Source: Diabrotica undecimpunctata (Eukaryota; Arthropoda; Insecta; Coleoptera; Chrysomelidae). From it: a stretch of DNA of 64,000 nt. A program made the position numbers and the translations under genes. The notes below the pieces were generated by a model, which did not search any database, was not told the origin of the DNA, and was given only the letters and a program-made list of their open reading frames with translations. Each line of letters opens with the position of its first letter. Within the stretch, counting starts at the first letter, position 1. The stretch lies in the NCBI RefSeq assembly GCF_040954645.1, contig NC_092804.1, positions 43,119,753-43,183,752 of the forward strand, read 5' to 3'. Below are positions 17,870-29,639 of this stretch, piece by piece.

Positions 17870-18835
17870 TTGTAGATGATCCTCTTCTTGCAAATTCATC
17901 AGCTCTTCCATTGTCATGTGTTCCTTAATGACCTGGCACCCTAAAAGTCTGACACTGTTAAGTTTCGCTAGTATATTGAGTTTTTCTCGGCATTCCCACA
18001 CTGTCTTAGTTCTTAGTAATTTGTCTTGCATAATGCAAGATTATATAAATCTCTACCTGGAATACAAATGCATTTTCCCCTAGTATATTCCCCTATCTAT
18101 GTAAATAGAAATATTTACATTTCTACTACTTTTGTATATTCTCACATCCGACTCTTCTGCAGATTTAGACCTGTCTAGAGCAGAAATAACCCTGCAACCT
18201 GAGTTGTGTGTTCCATCTCTCTTCTTTGTAGATGCCCATCTGAAAAGGTACTTAAGGCGTGTATGTGGGTACCATATAGTCAAAAATCATCATCCAATAC
18301 ATCGCAATGTATAGAAAGGAGTTCCAATAGTGCCTCTATAGCTGCTGATGATATGCCCCTCAAAACACCTGTAATTTCAAGGCAAGTAAGTATTTGCACC
18401 TTGCTTAATTTGAGGATGGCACTTTTTTTGCTACATCTCTGGCCACTATACCACTGACGCATATGTGACTGTTGTTTTTACCACCATGTTGTAAATCCAA
18501 TATAGCATGTCTTGTTTTAAACCCCTCATTTTTTGTATAAGTACTTCTGGCTATCATTAGGGTAGTCACCGCTCCTTTAGTTAATCGTTTTATCTGCTGA
18601 TTCCAAGTAAGCCTTGAATATAATATCACCCCAAGGTACTTTACTTCACTCTCCAGGTTTAGATTTTTCTCTCTAAATTCTCACCACTAAAAATCACTCT
18701 AAATTCCTCTTTCTGACAATTTTCATAAATTGGTACATCTGGTGCTTGTATTAAGCTCTATCTTTGAAGTCCGTTCTGTAACCATAGCCAGAGCCTGTTG
18801 CATTCTATCTCTGACTATGACATTAAATTTGCCAT
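17870..18835 (-). mobile_element. R1/jockey-type LINE fragment: RT end plus RNase H
   Basis: Minus-strand frames read VRDRMQQALAMVTERTSKIE (about 18830-18770), VILYSRLTWNQQIKRLTKGA (18630-18570), LKLSKVQILTCLEITGVLRG (18420-18360) and finally VPGH-x-GTHDNGRADEFARRG (17940-17880). The last is the closing Asp-containing motif of an RNase H domain. The order is RT thumb, connection, RNase H, as in R1/jockey/I-group LINEs. Frameshifts and one stop inside VPGH show it is dead. Confidence 0.75.
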
Positions 18836-19117
18836 GGGAAAAGATGGCACTGTGCCACCAAACAATATTTTGAAGAAAACATCATTTTTAACTTATTTTT
18901 AAACCGTGAAATCAATTTTTACATTTTTCTCGGAAGTTAGGTCCAAAATCGGTTGGAAATATGTAATTAAATACATAATAAAACTAATACAAATGTTTAT
19001 TTAACAGTTTTTGAGTTTTTGAACATTTTTTGAAAAAATATGAGGCTTATCCCATCCCCTTTTATACAAAAAAAAATATTCTAACAAACGAAGATAAAAT
19101 GCAATAATAAAATAATT

Positions 19118-20358
19118 CAGTTGTCAAAATTTTCAATATCTGAAAAATCATCCAAATGTTCAATGTCTTTCAGTGGTTCATTATCAGTATCTGGTAGAAT
19201 CTGTTGGCAAGCACAAATTTCTTCATACAATTTTAAGAAATCTGACGGAATAACTGTAAGAGCTAGGAAATATTTTCAATTTTTTTTGTGTAGTGGAATA
19301 GGTTCACTATATTTTTATTTTAAATCTCTGAAAAGTAAAATTGACTTCCACAAATCTTTTTTGAGATGAAAACTTGAAGTTTGATATTTTGGAAAAGTTA
19401 ACTTTTTCTTACTCATCTTTCTTTAATAATTTCGCTTTGTAGCCCTTTAAAACAAAAAAAATGGTTTTAATGATATACTTTTCAATTACTGCGAAATCAC
19501 GATCACATGGTAATATCGTATCTCCTACTGCCAAGTATTTATGCTCAATAGAAGTAAAAATGACTTCTATAGTAAGCTGTTGCCATAAACAAATTAGAGA
19601 CCAATTTTTGTTTTGGTCGTTACAATTATCTGTATACACTATGAGCTTATCAGCAGTGGTCTATTAGTTTTAAAATGTTTATATAAAATGCTGGCAATGT
19701 CATCGCTACTTCGCTTGGCAATATTTTCTGGCCACGTGTACATGTAGACCTTTCCACTAATACAGTCAAAGATGTCGAGGTTATAAACCCATGCCTTTTA
19801 CAAATAAAACGCTGCTCCGACTGTTAAATTTGGCACTGGCATAGCCTGTTGTAGATCAAAGCTTGTAACGATTGAATTTTACGTAGCTGTAGCCACTTAT
19901 GTTTCCTGTTTCATTAGATCCTGCATAACCTGGGCACGTCTTTGATGTAACTCCAAATCAATTTTCAATGTCTTTGCAATTTCTTTGTCAGCTTCATTAC
20001 TAATTTTCATATTCATTGAATCGCACACTTTACAGGTATCGCTTTTAGGTAACTTGGAGCTTATATTAAACTCGGAACAGAATATGCGCCTATATTTTGC
20101 CACAAAATTATTTTGACGGTACCAGTCAAGATAATGATCGTGATATAAACTGGAAATTGAAAGATCTGAATCTAGGTAGACTCTTGTTGGGTTTTTTCCG
20201 TGCTATAATGACTTGTGATTTTGGTGATATATTAATAAACTGTCTAACATTATCACAGTGTACTTTTGGTATCTTCTTCTTTTTGTTGTATCTACCTCTT
20301 TCATTTGACTTTGGAGGTAGACGTAACTCCTTTATTTTGGTCAACCAGTCTTTCAATA
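19118..20358 (-). pseudogene. DDE-like transposase gene, C-terminal part
   Basis: Minus strand, continuing from 21136-21627 after removing an inserted LINE. Frames read GISKKRIERLVDQNKGVTST across the insertion point, DLSISSLYHDHYLDWYRQNN, KYRRIFCSEFNISSKLPKSD with TCKVCDS, LIVYTDNCNDQNKNWS (likely catalytic Asp of an RNase H-fold nuclease), then LAVGDTILPCDRDFAVIEK. It ends IPSDFLKLYEEICACQQ and DDFSDIENFDN before a stop at about 19118. The family is one I have met only as 'uncharacterized' insect repeats; calling it a transposase is inference from the DNC/CDxD pattern and copy number. Several stops and frameshifts are present. A second copy is at 47215-47990. Confidence 0.6.
20347..20358. 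repeat. 12-bp target duplication, left copy
   Basis: AGTCTTTCAATA, repeated exactly at 21136-21147, brackets the inserted LINE. Confidence 0.85.
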
Positions 20359-21135
20359 GTTATAGTAGGCAGAAGTATGTGAAACATGGCGCAGTGTTTT
20401 ACAGGGCTTGCGGACGCAGCAAGTGAATTAGGACTTGTGGTAAACGAGGAAAAAACCAAATATATGTTGGTTTCTAAAAACCCTCGAAATATCCAACAGA
20501 GAATTCAAATTAACAACCATACCTTTGAGCAAGTCAAATAATTTACATATCTTGGATCGCTAGTAAACTCAACAAACACGACAAGCGGCGAAATAAAAAG
20601 ACGCATAGCAATAGCAAACAGAACTATTCACGGCCTCCAGAAACATTTAAAAAATAAAAATATAAAACGTGCAGTAAAGCTTAATATATACAGAACCTTA
20701 ATAAGACCGGTTTTGATATATGGGGCTGAAACGTGGATCTTATCTCAAAATAATAAAAGACTTCTTGGTATTTTTGAGAGAAAAATTCTTAGAAAGATTT
20801 TTTGGGGCCGTAAATAAAATGAGCTATGGCGTCGAAGATACAACTTTGAACTATATCAGTTATACACCGATCCAGATATTGTGAAATTCGTTAAATTGCA
20901 GAGACTTAGATGGGCTGGACACATTGCTAGGATGTCAGATCACGAATACACGAAGAGATTAACATTTTCAAAACCAGAGGGCATAAGAAGCAGAGGACGA
21001 CCACGAATGAGATGGATTGATACAGATTCTAAGCGTTAGAAGATGGAGGGAAGTTGCCAGGAATCGACAGGAGTGCCGACTTCTTTGTGAGCAGGCTAAG
21101 ATCCACAACGGATTGTCGAGCCACTTATGATGATG
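20359..21135 (+). mobile_element. 5'-truncated LINE inserted in the DDE-like gene
   Basis: The + strand begins abruptly inside the RT with VIVGRSM, then FTGLADAASELGLVVNEEKT, FTYLGSLVNSTNTTSGEIKR, IYRTLIRPVLIYGAETWILS, RKILRKIFWGRK, KFVKLQRLRWAGHIARMSDH and SRGRPRMRW. It ends in TGATGATG. Exact 12-bp target duplications on both sides and the 5' truncation are hallmarks of target-primed reverse transcription. Only a few stops are present (near 20540, 20817 and 21039), so it is younger than most copies here. Confidence 0.88.
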
Positions 21136-21627
21136 AGTCTTTCAATACGTTTTTTTGAAATGCCGTGAGTGGCAAGAAACTCTTTTTTACAAATTTCAAA
21201 TTTATCTCCATTTACTTTGACTCTCTATTTAACCGATACATTTCTGGATGAATGAACTCGTTTTGTTTTCTTTGGGTAACTTAGCTTCTTTGGAATTACC
21301 TTCATACTAGAGAATAGGTTAATATTTTGCTTGTCGTAATTACCCAGGTTCCAAAAAGCAATAAATATATCATTTTCCTTGCCCGCCAAAAGCTCTCTAC
21401 ACTGTTTTGAGCAAACCGCAAGATCCACCTAATGTTTTTGGTTCTATTTTCGTGCCTTTTGTATTTACGTAACAGGAACCTAGATTTCTTTTAGTCTTCC
21501 GCTTAATTTTTGTAGTCGTTACCTTGCCTAAGTTTATATTTTCCGAATCACGGCTATTTCCGCAAACTGTATAGTCTTTGTCATCTTCGTTTTCATTTAA
21601 AAACGGATCTTGGTTACTGTCTTCCAT
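21136..21627 (-). pseudogene. DDE-like transposase gene, N-terminal part
   Basis: The minus-strand ATG at 21627 opens an acidic start (MEDSNQDPFLNENEDDKDYT), then KTLGGSC. After a frameshift near 21425 it gives LAVCSKQCRELLAGKENDIF and FIAFWNLGNYDKQ. It then runs to KRIERL at the LINE insertion point, where the gene resumes at 20358. A 12-bp target duplication copy occupies 21136-21147. Confidence 0.6.
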
Positions 21628-21854
21628 GATTACGTAAATAGATTAACATGATAAAGTAAAAAATAATGTGATACAACGGGACTTCCTACAGCGGCACCAT
21701 CTATGAAAGAATAGCTGAACTTTTCCGGGACATCATAGGGTCTTAAAGTATACGATTTCAATTATTTTAACTCATTTTTGAGGAAGTTGTGCCTTGTTCT
21801 CCACAAGGTCTTCATATATCGTGAAGCCTAAAATTTTTTTTCCCGGTTTTTTAT

Positions 21855-22408
21855 AGCGTTCTCCGCCTTCCGGTTCCCAGTTTCCAGCTACGTCGGTCAT
21901 TCCATTCGCCAGGGTAAAGGTTTCTTTCCGACATTGCCTTCTGAATGCCGCACAGCCAGGATTGTTTTGGCCTTCCTCTCTTCCTTCTTTCCCTTGGCGT
22001 CCATTTTAAAATTTGGTTTGGTAGCCTGTCGTCGTCCATTCTTTTCACATGACCATACCAGATCAGTTGTCTCCTTTGAATTTCGTCAATGATGGTTGAC
22101 TTGACTCCCATTATATTTCTGATATGGTCATTTTGTATTCTATCAAGCCTTGATTTTCTAGCTGATCTTCTCCAGAAGTCCATTTTCAATGCAAGTAGGC
22201 GTCGCTCAAGGGATTTAGTAAGTTGCCATGTTTCGCATCCATAGAGCACTATACTTTTAAAGATGGAGTTAAAGAGGAGATGCTTTCTTTGATTTGATAG
22301 TTCTTTTGACCATAGCATCGGGTTTAGGCATCCTATCACCCTTTTTCCTTTCACGATTCTTTGCTCTATCTCTTTTTCGGTACGCCCACTCTTGTTGATT
22401 GTTGTTCC

Positions 22409-22479
<71 letters not shown>

Positions 22480-22630
22480 CTCACAGTTTTTTATTGTTTC
22501 ATGTTCGTTGATCATTAGATCTTCTACTTCATTCCCGATGCATAAGTATTGCGTTTTGTTTCTATTTACAGAGAGGCCCCATTCTTCATATGTTTTAAAC
22601 AACCGTCTCGTCATGAATTCTAAATTCTAA
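21855..22630 (-). mobile_element. LINE RT C-terminal fragment carrying an AT microsatellite
   Basis: Minus strand: TYEEWGLSVNRNKTQYLCIG and ENDLMINEHE-like residues lead into a run of Tyr-Ile codons made by the microsatellite at 22412-22478. Then follow TTINKSGRTEKEIEQRIVKG, SIVLYGCETWQLTK, WYGHVKRMDDDRLPN and RKRGRPKQSW to a stop near 21853. The segment after the repeat is open for about 180 codons. The microsatellite sits where related LINEs have a YLG motif. Confidence 0.85.
22412..22478. repeat. (AT)n microsatellite, about 33 units
   Basis: A pure alternating AT run within a LINE coding region. The reading frame of both strands through it gives artefactual Tyr-Ile repeats. Confidence 0.97.
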
Positions 22631-22639
22631 GCCTAAAAT

Positions 22640-24090
22640 ACCTGCCTAATTTGTTAGTATTACTCAAGTTACACCGGCCATATCAAGGAAAACTCTTATT
22701 ATTATTTAATATTTATAGACAACATCACTTTGAATTATTTTGCAGATGTAACGAATTACAGTTTTATTTTATAGTGTCAAACCAACAATGCGCCCAAAAA
22801 TTTTACAGTAGTAAAATATTTAGTCACAACTAGTTATAGGACCATTAATTTTTAATTGACGTTATCGATTATAATTTCTGCGTATTTAAAACTGCACTGA
22901 ACATAAAATCGTCATTAATAGAGATTTCTATAGACATTCAACAACCGTGACTGCTAATTCAGCGTGAGAAAGTGTATCATAAATCGTAGCTGTCTAGAAA
23001 AAATTACGAGCGCCATGACCATAAAAATAAATTCATTAAAACTGCTTGTCTAGGAAATTAAAAAATATGTATTTGCACACAAAGTAAATGGCAGAAGTGT
23101 TAAAGAATGTGAGTGTAATAAATCTTAAATTAACAGTCCTCTCGTTTATTTATTTTAGTTATTTCGTTGTTTTATGATGCAGTTTGATGTACTTTTTTAC
23201 CCCATCTTTGATACCTGTCTGTGTATCCACTTACGAATTTGCCTCTATATACTGTTCGCATATCTAAATGCAAATTTTCTTCCTGTCAATCTTGATACAC
23301 CCATTTCATGCATTAGATTACATCTTTTCAAATTATTTATTCACGATTCGTATTAAAACAGAATCGGACTTCCCTTATATTTTAAGTTATTTGGAGACTT
23401 TCATTTAGTTCTCCACTAAATATTAGGTAAATAACATCAAAGCAAATTAAACAAAATCGATACACAATCAGTGTATCAACAATATTTGTCAAAGAATATA
23501 TTACATCTCGAAGATGCATAACTTCTCTCTAAACCGTTTTTATTTTACAAATTCCCAATCGTCAATAGAACCACGTGTAAGCCAAACAGGGACGTACTGA
23601 TGTACGACCTATGTATCATATGATTTTTAAAAATATTTACTTTTGAAACTGTTAGTGTAAGAATTTCTTGAAATTTAATCATTATATCACAATTAAACCA
23701 AACTCTAAAAAATAACACGACCAGTAAATAACTTAACAATAACTATAACATAAATATAACACAATATATTAACTTAAAAATCAACACGATACAATTTGAA
23801 TTTAAAATGCTGGCAAGTTTGGATCTGTAACATGAGAATCTGTCTGACTTAAGGTAATTAATTATATTTAATAGCCTCTTGACGAATGAGACGGCGAATA
23901 TCAACACGTGCTCATGTTTACTGATGGGAATTTGGTGAACGAATGTACTTTAATATCAGATTATGATTTGGCCACGCTTGGTATCATAGTCATATGTGTA
24001 AAATAAAAGTTCTGCAATTATTATATTATTTATCGTATGGCATACAATAAGAACACATAATTAAAAATCAATATAAAACGTTACATGGAG
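22640..24090. other. AT-rich stretch, nothing recognised
   Basis: No coding motif, structured RNA or repeat boundary could be supported. Frames of 60-64 codons look random. Confidence 0.55.
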
Positions 24091-24094
24091 TATT

Positions 24095-26830
24095 ACAAAC
24101 GAACATCTAATGTATTATTAATATAATGTAAAACATCTTCGGTCGCATTCAGGAACTCATCAAAAACTCCAGTGAATCTGGGAACCAGGGCATTCTTCAA
24201 CAATATGATGTTGTTGCGCACCAGTCATACTCAGGAGTAATGACTTTTCCCCATCTATGTAAGCTGTCAGCACATCTACCGCCACTTGTTCTTATTCTGT
24301 TTAGCGTTGTCCATGGATTGCGGGTCTGTTCAAAGCCTGGCGGTTTCTGATCGATACAGGTCATTTGGTGTGCTTCCTGTGGTGAGTTGCTCTTCCATTG
24401 TCTTCTCCAAGCGTTGGTGAGGTTGAAATGTTCTGATGTAACTGGAGCGCAGTCTGTTTATTTCATTATCAAGCTTATCATGGTGGATGGCTAGTTGATG
24501 GTTTGCCTCGATTTTTCGATACTCTCTGAGAAGAGAATTTCTCTTTCGCAGTTTCGGCGGTGGAATGTGACTCAGAATGGGAAGCCAATAGTTCGGTGTG
24601 GGTCTAATTGTACCTGAGATCATACGCATTGTCTGGTTTAATTAGGTGTCAATAATCTCCGTTTGTTTGCTATTGAGCCATACCGTGGAAGCATATTCAG
24701 CCGCCGAGTATACAAGTCCGAGAGCGCATGATCTGAGTACGGAGGCTGAGGACCCACTTGTAGTGCCACATAGCTTTTGGACTATATTATTTCGCGTTTT
24801 CAGTTTTGCTGCCGTCCTTTGTAGGTGTTCTTTAAAATTTAATGTTCTGTCCAGAGTCACTTCAAGATATTTTGGTGTTGAGTTATGAGTGAGCAATCTG
24901 TTTTCAAAGTGAACGGAGAGTTATTTGTTGGCTTGGGCATTATTCAGATGGAAACAGCACACTTCGATTTTTGTTGCATTGGGCCGTAGCCTCCATTTGC
25001 GAAAGTATTCTCTCATAACGGCAAGGTCATCCGTTAGTATTGTTTCTGTAATATCTATGTTATTATGTCTTGCTGCAATGGCCAAGTCGTCAGCGTAGCC
25101 AAATTTCTACCAAAGTGAGCGTGCTATCAATGAATGTAGTTACCTTTTGACACGAGATAGCATGGATTAGTTTTCAGATTAGTCCTTGTCTCCAGACACT
25201 ATCGTATGCAGCTGATAGGTCAATGAAAGTAACGGATGTTTTTTCCTTTCTTTGAAAATCTGCTTTAATATGTGTTGTTCGGGATAGGAGCTGATCTGTG
25301 CAGCTGTGGTTAGATCTGAACCCTGCTTGCTCAATAGGTATTAATTCAAATATGTTTCTACTAATTCTGTTGTAGATTAAGCGTTCCACCAGTTTATAGA
25401 CACAGCTCAGCAGTGCAATCGGTCGGTAGCTTTGGGGCTGATCATTTGCCTTTCCTGGTTTTAATATGGCTATAATGGAGGCCTTTTTTAGTGAATGGGG
25501 GATTTCTCCTGATTTTAACATATCTGTATAGAAATCAGCCAACCATTTCCTAGAATATTTGCCAGTGGAGTAAAAATTCGGGATTAATTTTATCGGAGCC
25601 GGGTGCCATTCCAGACTTAATTTCTGATATCGCTGAAATAATTTCTTCTGGAGTAAACTCGTGAGAGTATTTAGATGTAGGAGTATTCGATCTCTAGGTG
25701 CTCTTGAGGTTTCTACAATGTGGGAGGCCACTCTGTTAGGAGCTATTGGTACTTTGTCCCTAGTTGGGAGTCTGCTACTACCAATTTTTCTAAATAAAGA
25801 CCAAGGCTTTCTGCTTGATTTACTAAAGTCTTATTTTTCCACAGTTTCCATCCATTTTTGTCGTCTGGCTGCATACAAACTGTGCAGTAGTTCGTCCGCT
25901 ATTTCTCGGTCTTGGTTTTCGTTTTATTCTTAATACAATTTCTCACATTTTTCATCCCATTCTAGGACATACTCTTTACGATATCCTCTGGGTATAGTTT
26001 TCTTTGCTGTAGAGATAACGGCGGCAACAAATCTCATGTAGTTTGCACGTGTTGGGATTATCCATCCCAGACATTTGTATAATCTCTCAGTAAAAGTCGC
26101 CCGGTCTGCTTTTTGAAAGTTCTACCTAGGTCGAGGAAAAGATGATATTATTGGTATTTTGATGCCAACTTCTATTACAACTGGTCTATGTTGGCTATGT
26201 GGAATATCTGAGAGTACTGTACGTGAAGCTGCCATTGGTTGATTGTTTTCATTTATGGAAACAAAACATAGGTCTGGGTTGTATTCTCGCCTCCAGGGTG
26301 CAGATCGAAAAGTTCCCCGATCTTTAGCGTCAAAGACTAAATAAGTGTCAGCCTCTTCGCTCCACTTTAGCAGAGCCTCGCCGTTTTGATCACTGTGCCT
26401 ATATTTCCAGAGTTCATAATGACTGTTGAAATCTCCAACATAAACTGAAGGGTGTGGATGGGCGTGAATAACATGCGGAGGCCACAGGACTGTCGGAGGT
26501 TTATAAATATTGCTGACAGTAATTTCGCCAATTTGTATAGTAACCGTATGAATGTTATTTATGACTGATGTAGAACATAGGTGTGCATTTTCTAGTTTGT
26601 TTCGAACATAAGTTGGATGGTAAGTTGCACCCAATAAATCATAGCCATGAATTCTTCCTCTAGCGAGAATTTCTTCTTCGTTTTTTACATGGGTTTCCTG
26701 AATTGCGACCTTGTCGATATTATTTTCAATGCGTACCTTTTGAAGGTACTCACATTTACTTCTACTAATACCTTCTATATTTAAATGGCAGATTCGGATG
26801 CTTGGTCCAAATCCTTCTGTCGCTTGGTCC
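24095..26830 (-). mobile_element. Jockey-like LINE, long but decayed ORF2
   Basis: Minus strand, running through endonuclease then RT. The endonuclease starts RICHLNIEGISRSKCEYLQ (about 26800), followed by IQETHVKNEEE, VGDFNSHYELWKY (about 26440), NPDLCF and SDIPHSQHRPVVI (about 26190). The RT has ISEIKSGMAPGSDKI, YRPIALLSCVYKLVERLIYN, IPIEQAGFRSNHSCTDQL and VTFIDLSAAYDSVWRQGL (motif A, about 25220-25175). It continues with TLDRTLNFKEHLQ, LGLVYSAAEYASTVWLNSK and ending residues near 24150. Intact pieces are 26634-26122, 25731-25174, 24896-24642 and 24629-24330; frameshifts join them. It lacks a visible ORF1. It is the longest LINE in the window. Confidence 0.85.
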
Positions 26831-26834
26831 TGAG

Positions 26835-28020
26835 AAGGTCATATAAATTGTTGGTTGGTGGCATATCTTATATTCGTGATGTGTTCTTGCGAGGAGATCT
26901 AGAGATTCTAGATTGTCTGGCTGCCTATTGTGCTAGTTCATTTATCATTACCCAGGGTGCACGTGTAGTATTCTACTACGCACGCGAACTAGCTTTACAC
27001 CCCTAGTTCTTCAATTCAGTCTATATAATATATGTAACGGCGAAGTGTACTTTCTTACACTATCAAGGTACAAGCTCAATGAAATTTAATATCTACTATC
27101 TCGCGAGGTTTATGACGCCTTAATAATTTTATTATTAATAACGAGTTAGCTATTATTTTTTCACCTATTATTTTACTTTTTAGTAAGTAGCTTAGGTTGG
27201 AAGCGAAGTTCTCCGTTTATTCCCTATTGTTAGAGCTTTGCTCTGCATTTAAAAATACCGATGCTTCCAGCTTCTATTCAGTGTCAACGTACTCTCCTTG
27301 TCTGGAGCTGAAAACCGGCTTCTATCCAATACATTCATTGTCGCGTATCGATGTTTAAATAAACTTTTGTTTTTCTAAGAATGTGCAAAACACTTTTTGA
27401 ACAGTTTTATGATTATGCGATTTTAATTCTCATTGATAACCATCATTGAGGTTTGCGATAAACACTAAACCTTTATTCTGTTTGCAAATTCAAAATATAA
27501 CTCAACTATCACTGTTTTACAATCAATTTGGTTAGCAAACTAATCATAGGAAGTGGTCGTTGGTCATAAATGTTACCATTACACGTTTTCCTTTATCGAA
27601 TAGGCAATACCTATTTTCAGAAAGAAAACAATTGTAATTTTACTTACAAGTAACATTTATTTATTTCACGAAATATACTACGAAAATTAAAGACAGCTTC
27701 ACACGAAAACTCAACATTATTCAAAGATTGCTATCAACTTTATTAACTGGGTTATTTTTGGAAAACATTTAAATGAAAACACAATTATTTTTGTATAAAC
27801 TAAATTAGGTTCATTAAGTACACTTTGAATAACATGGTGAAATATATATCAAAGTAAACAATGAGTATGGAATCAACTTTAATTAATTTTTAATCAGTTT
27901 TATCGAAAAGTAAGTAACTGTAGTAAAACCTAAACTACTTAGAAAATGGAGAAATAATGAAAAATGGAAAAAAAAATGCGAGATCTGACTAAGATATTTG
28001 GTTCTAAAATTAAAATTAGT
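26835..28020. other. No gene recognised
   Basis: The part next to 26835 may be 5' sequence of the jockey-like LINE. The rest is AT-rich without support for any feature. Confidence 0.45.
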
Positions 28021-28029
28021 TAAAAAAGG

Positions 28030-28665
28030 GTACACGTAAACTCATCACCAATTAGCATAAATGCCCTCGTAGATGGTACCAACTCATCACCGCAGTAAAA
28101 GCAGGGATTTTAAAATAGACCCGGAGAGATTTGCAAAGTGATCACTGGTCTACCTGCACCCCGTGGCAGGTAAATGGTTGCAAACCGTTAATATTTCATA
28201 ATTTGAAAGAATAATCCAAGTCCGAATGCAAATAAAATATCGAAGTTGGGGACTATTTCAGATATAACCGAAAATACACGTATATTTTCATTAAAAAGTT
28301 CCCTATTAAAAACCATGGAGCTGAATTTTCAAATTTTAAATCCATTTAGATTGGCAGATACGTCTAATAGGCCACTCACTGGAAGACACCCGATATAAAT
28401 ATACCGGTTAAATTTTAAAGCAATTTGCTTAAAATAATTCCTTAATTTAATAGATTACCAAGTAAACAAGAAAGTTAACAGGTAACAGGCAATCGTCGGC
28501 TTTAGAAACCACCGCCGTGGGGCAAAAATGCTGGTGATGAGTTTACCTATGTACGGTGATGAGGTCGCCGATCTCCATATGATACCGGTGATCAGTTTGC
28601 TATATATCGGAGGGAGTAATAATTTTATGGGGGGCTGTAAAGTGATGAGTTCGTACACGTTCTTA
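28030..28665. mobile_element. Candidate non-autonomous inverted-repeat element
   Basis: The left edge reads GTACACGTAAACTCATCAC (28031-28049). The right edge, reverse complemented, reads CGTGTACGAACTCATCAC (about 28640-28660). The core motif ACTCATCAC occurs in forward orientation near 28041 and 28081, and inverted near 28531, 28557 and 28637. No reading frame was seen inside. It is probably a MITE-like element; the superfamily is unknown. Confidence 0.45.
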
Positions 28666-29123
28666 TAAAACACACATTACAGAACCAAGAAGACAAACTA
28701 GTACACAATTATCCGATCAAAAAGCATTTTAAATACATTTGTACACTTTCAGTACTATGGATATATATCTTTAAAGTCTCAACCATATCGAAAAGTTAAA
28801 GAATATCCTACATAGATTTACATGAGGCCGTTAATTCTCGGGAGCACATCTCTCTTTTTGTTCTCTGTTTTAAAACCTGTTCCGATACCAGTCAAAGATT
28901 GTATGATAACAATTTCGTCATATAAGGAACTCGTCGGTTTTGGGTTCAGGTTTAGGTCATAGACTCAAAATTATTGTGACATAGTATGCCCTCTGATCTA
29001 TTTTTCTATATTAGTGGTCCTACAATAGTAGTCTACAAATGGGCCATCTTCTTTATGTGATACCTTGTGAGATACAAAAAAAACAGCATCAATACATAAA
29101 TTACAGATAAAATGATGATGAAT

Positions 29124-29124
<1 letters not shown>

Positions 29125-29176
<52 letters not shown>
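29125..29176. repeat. (AT)n microsatellite
   Basis: Alternating AT run followed by ACATCATACTATCATTTTCG. A related flank occurs, inverted, beside the AT run at 35243-35306. Confidence 0.95.
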
Positions 29177-29183
<7 letters not shown>

Positions 29184-29639
29184 CTATCATTTTCGCATCG
29201 ATACATTATGCTTTTACCATCAATTTAGCATCGTCTTGCAAAGTAGCATCTGTATATCGACGCTACTTTACAAGACCTTAATAACTTTTTTCCTGTACTT
29301 GTTACAAGAATTTTAACCATCTCATTGATTAGAGTGTTGATACCGGGTTGATATTTTAAAATATCCGCTTTCTCTTGTTATCCCTTATTGAGTTATACAA
29401 GTTTATTCCAGAAAATGTTTGAGTCTAAAATGATGGTACAGTGAAAATATTATATATATTTAGTTCAGGGTTTTACCGTTTACTCGCTGCCATTATATAC
29501 ATGAAAATGTATATCCCACTTTCATTATCAATCATTTTAGCATCAGAAATTTGGCATCGCTGTTGAATATAATATTACCCACAATGAAATAGTAAATTTA
29601 AGAATATATATATATATTCTTTTCATCCACAAATCATTC

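Noticed and set aside
18836..21700. Terminal inverted repeats around the DDE-like gene (AGATGGCACTGTGCC near 18842 versus AGATGGTGCCGCTGT on the other strand near 21700)
   Set aside because: Only a short shared word with weak agreement; not enough to define ends.
22269..22630. Proteins with long Tyr-Ile repeats
   Set aside because: Produced by reading the AT microsatellite in any frame.
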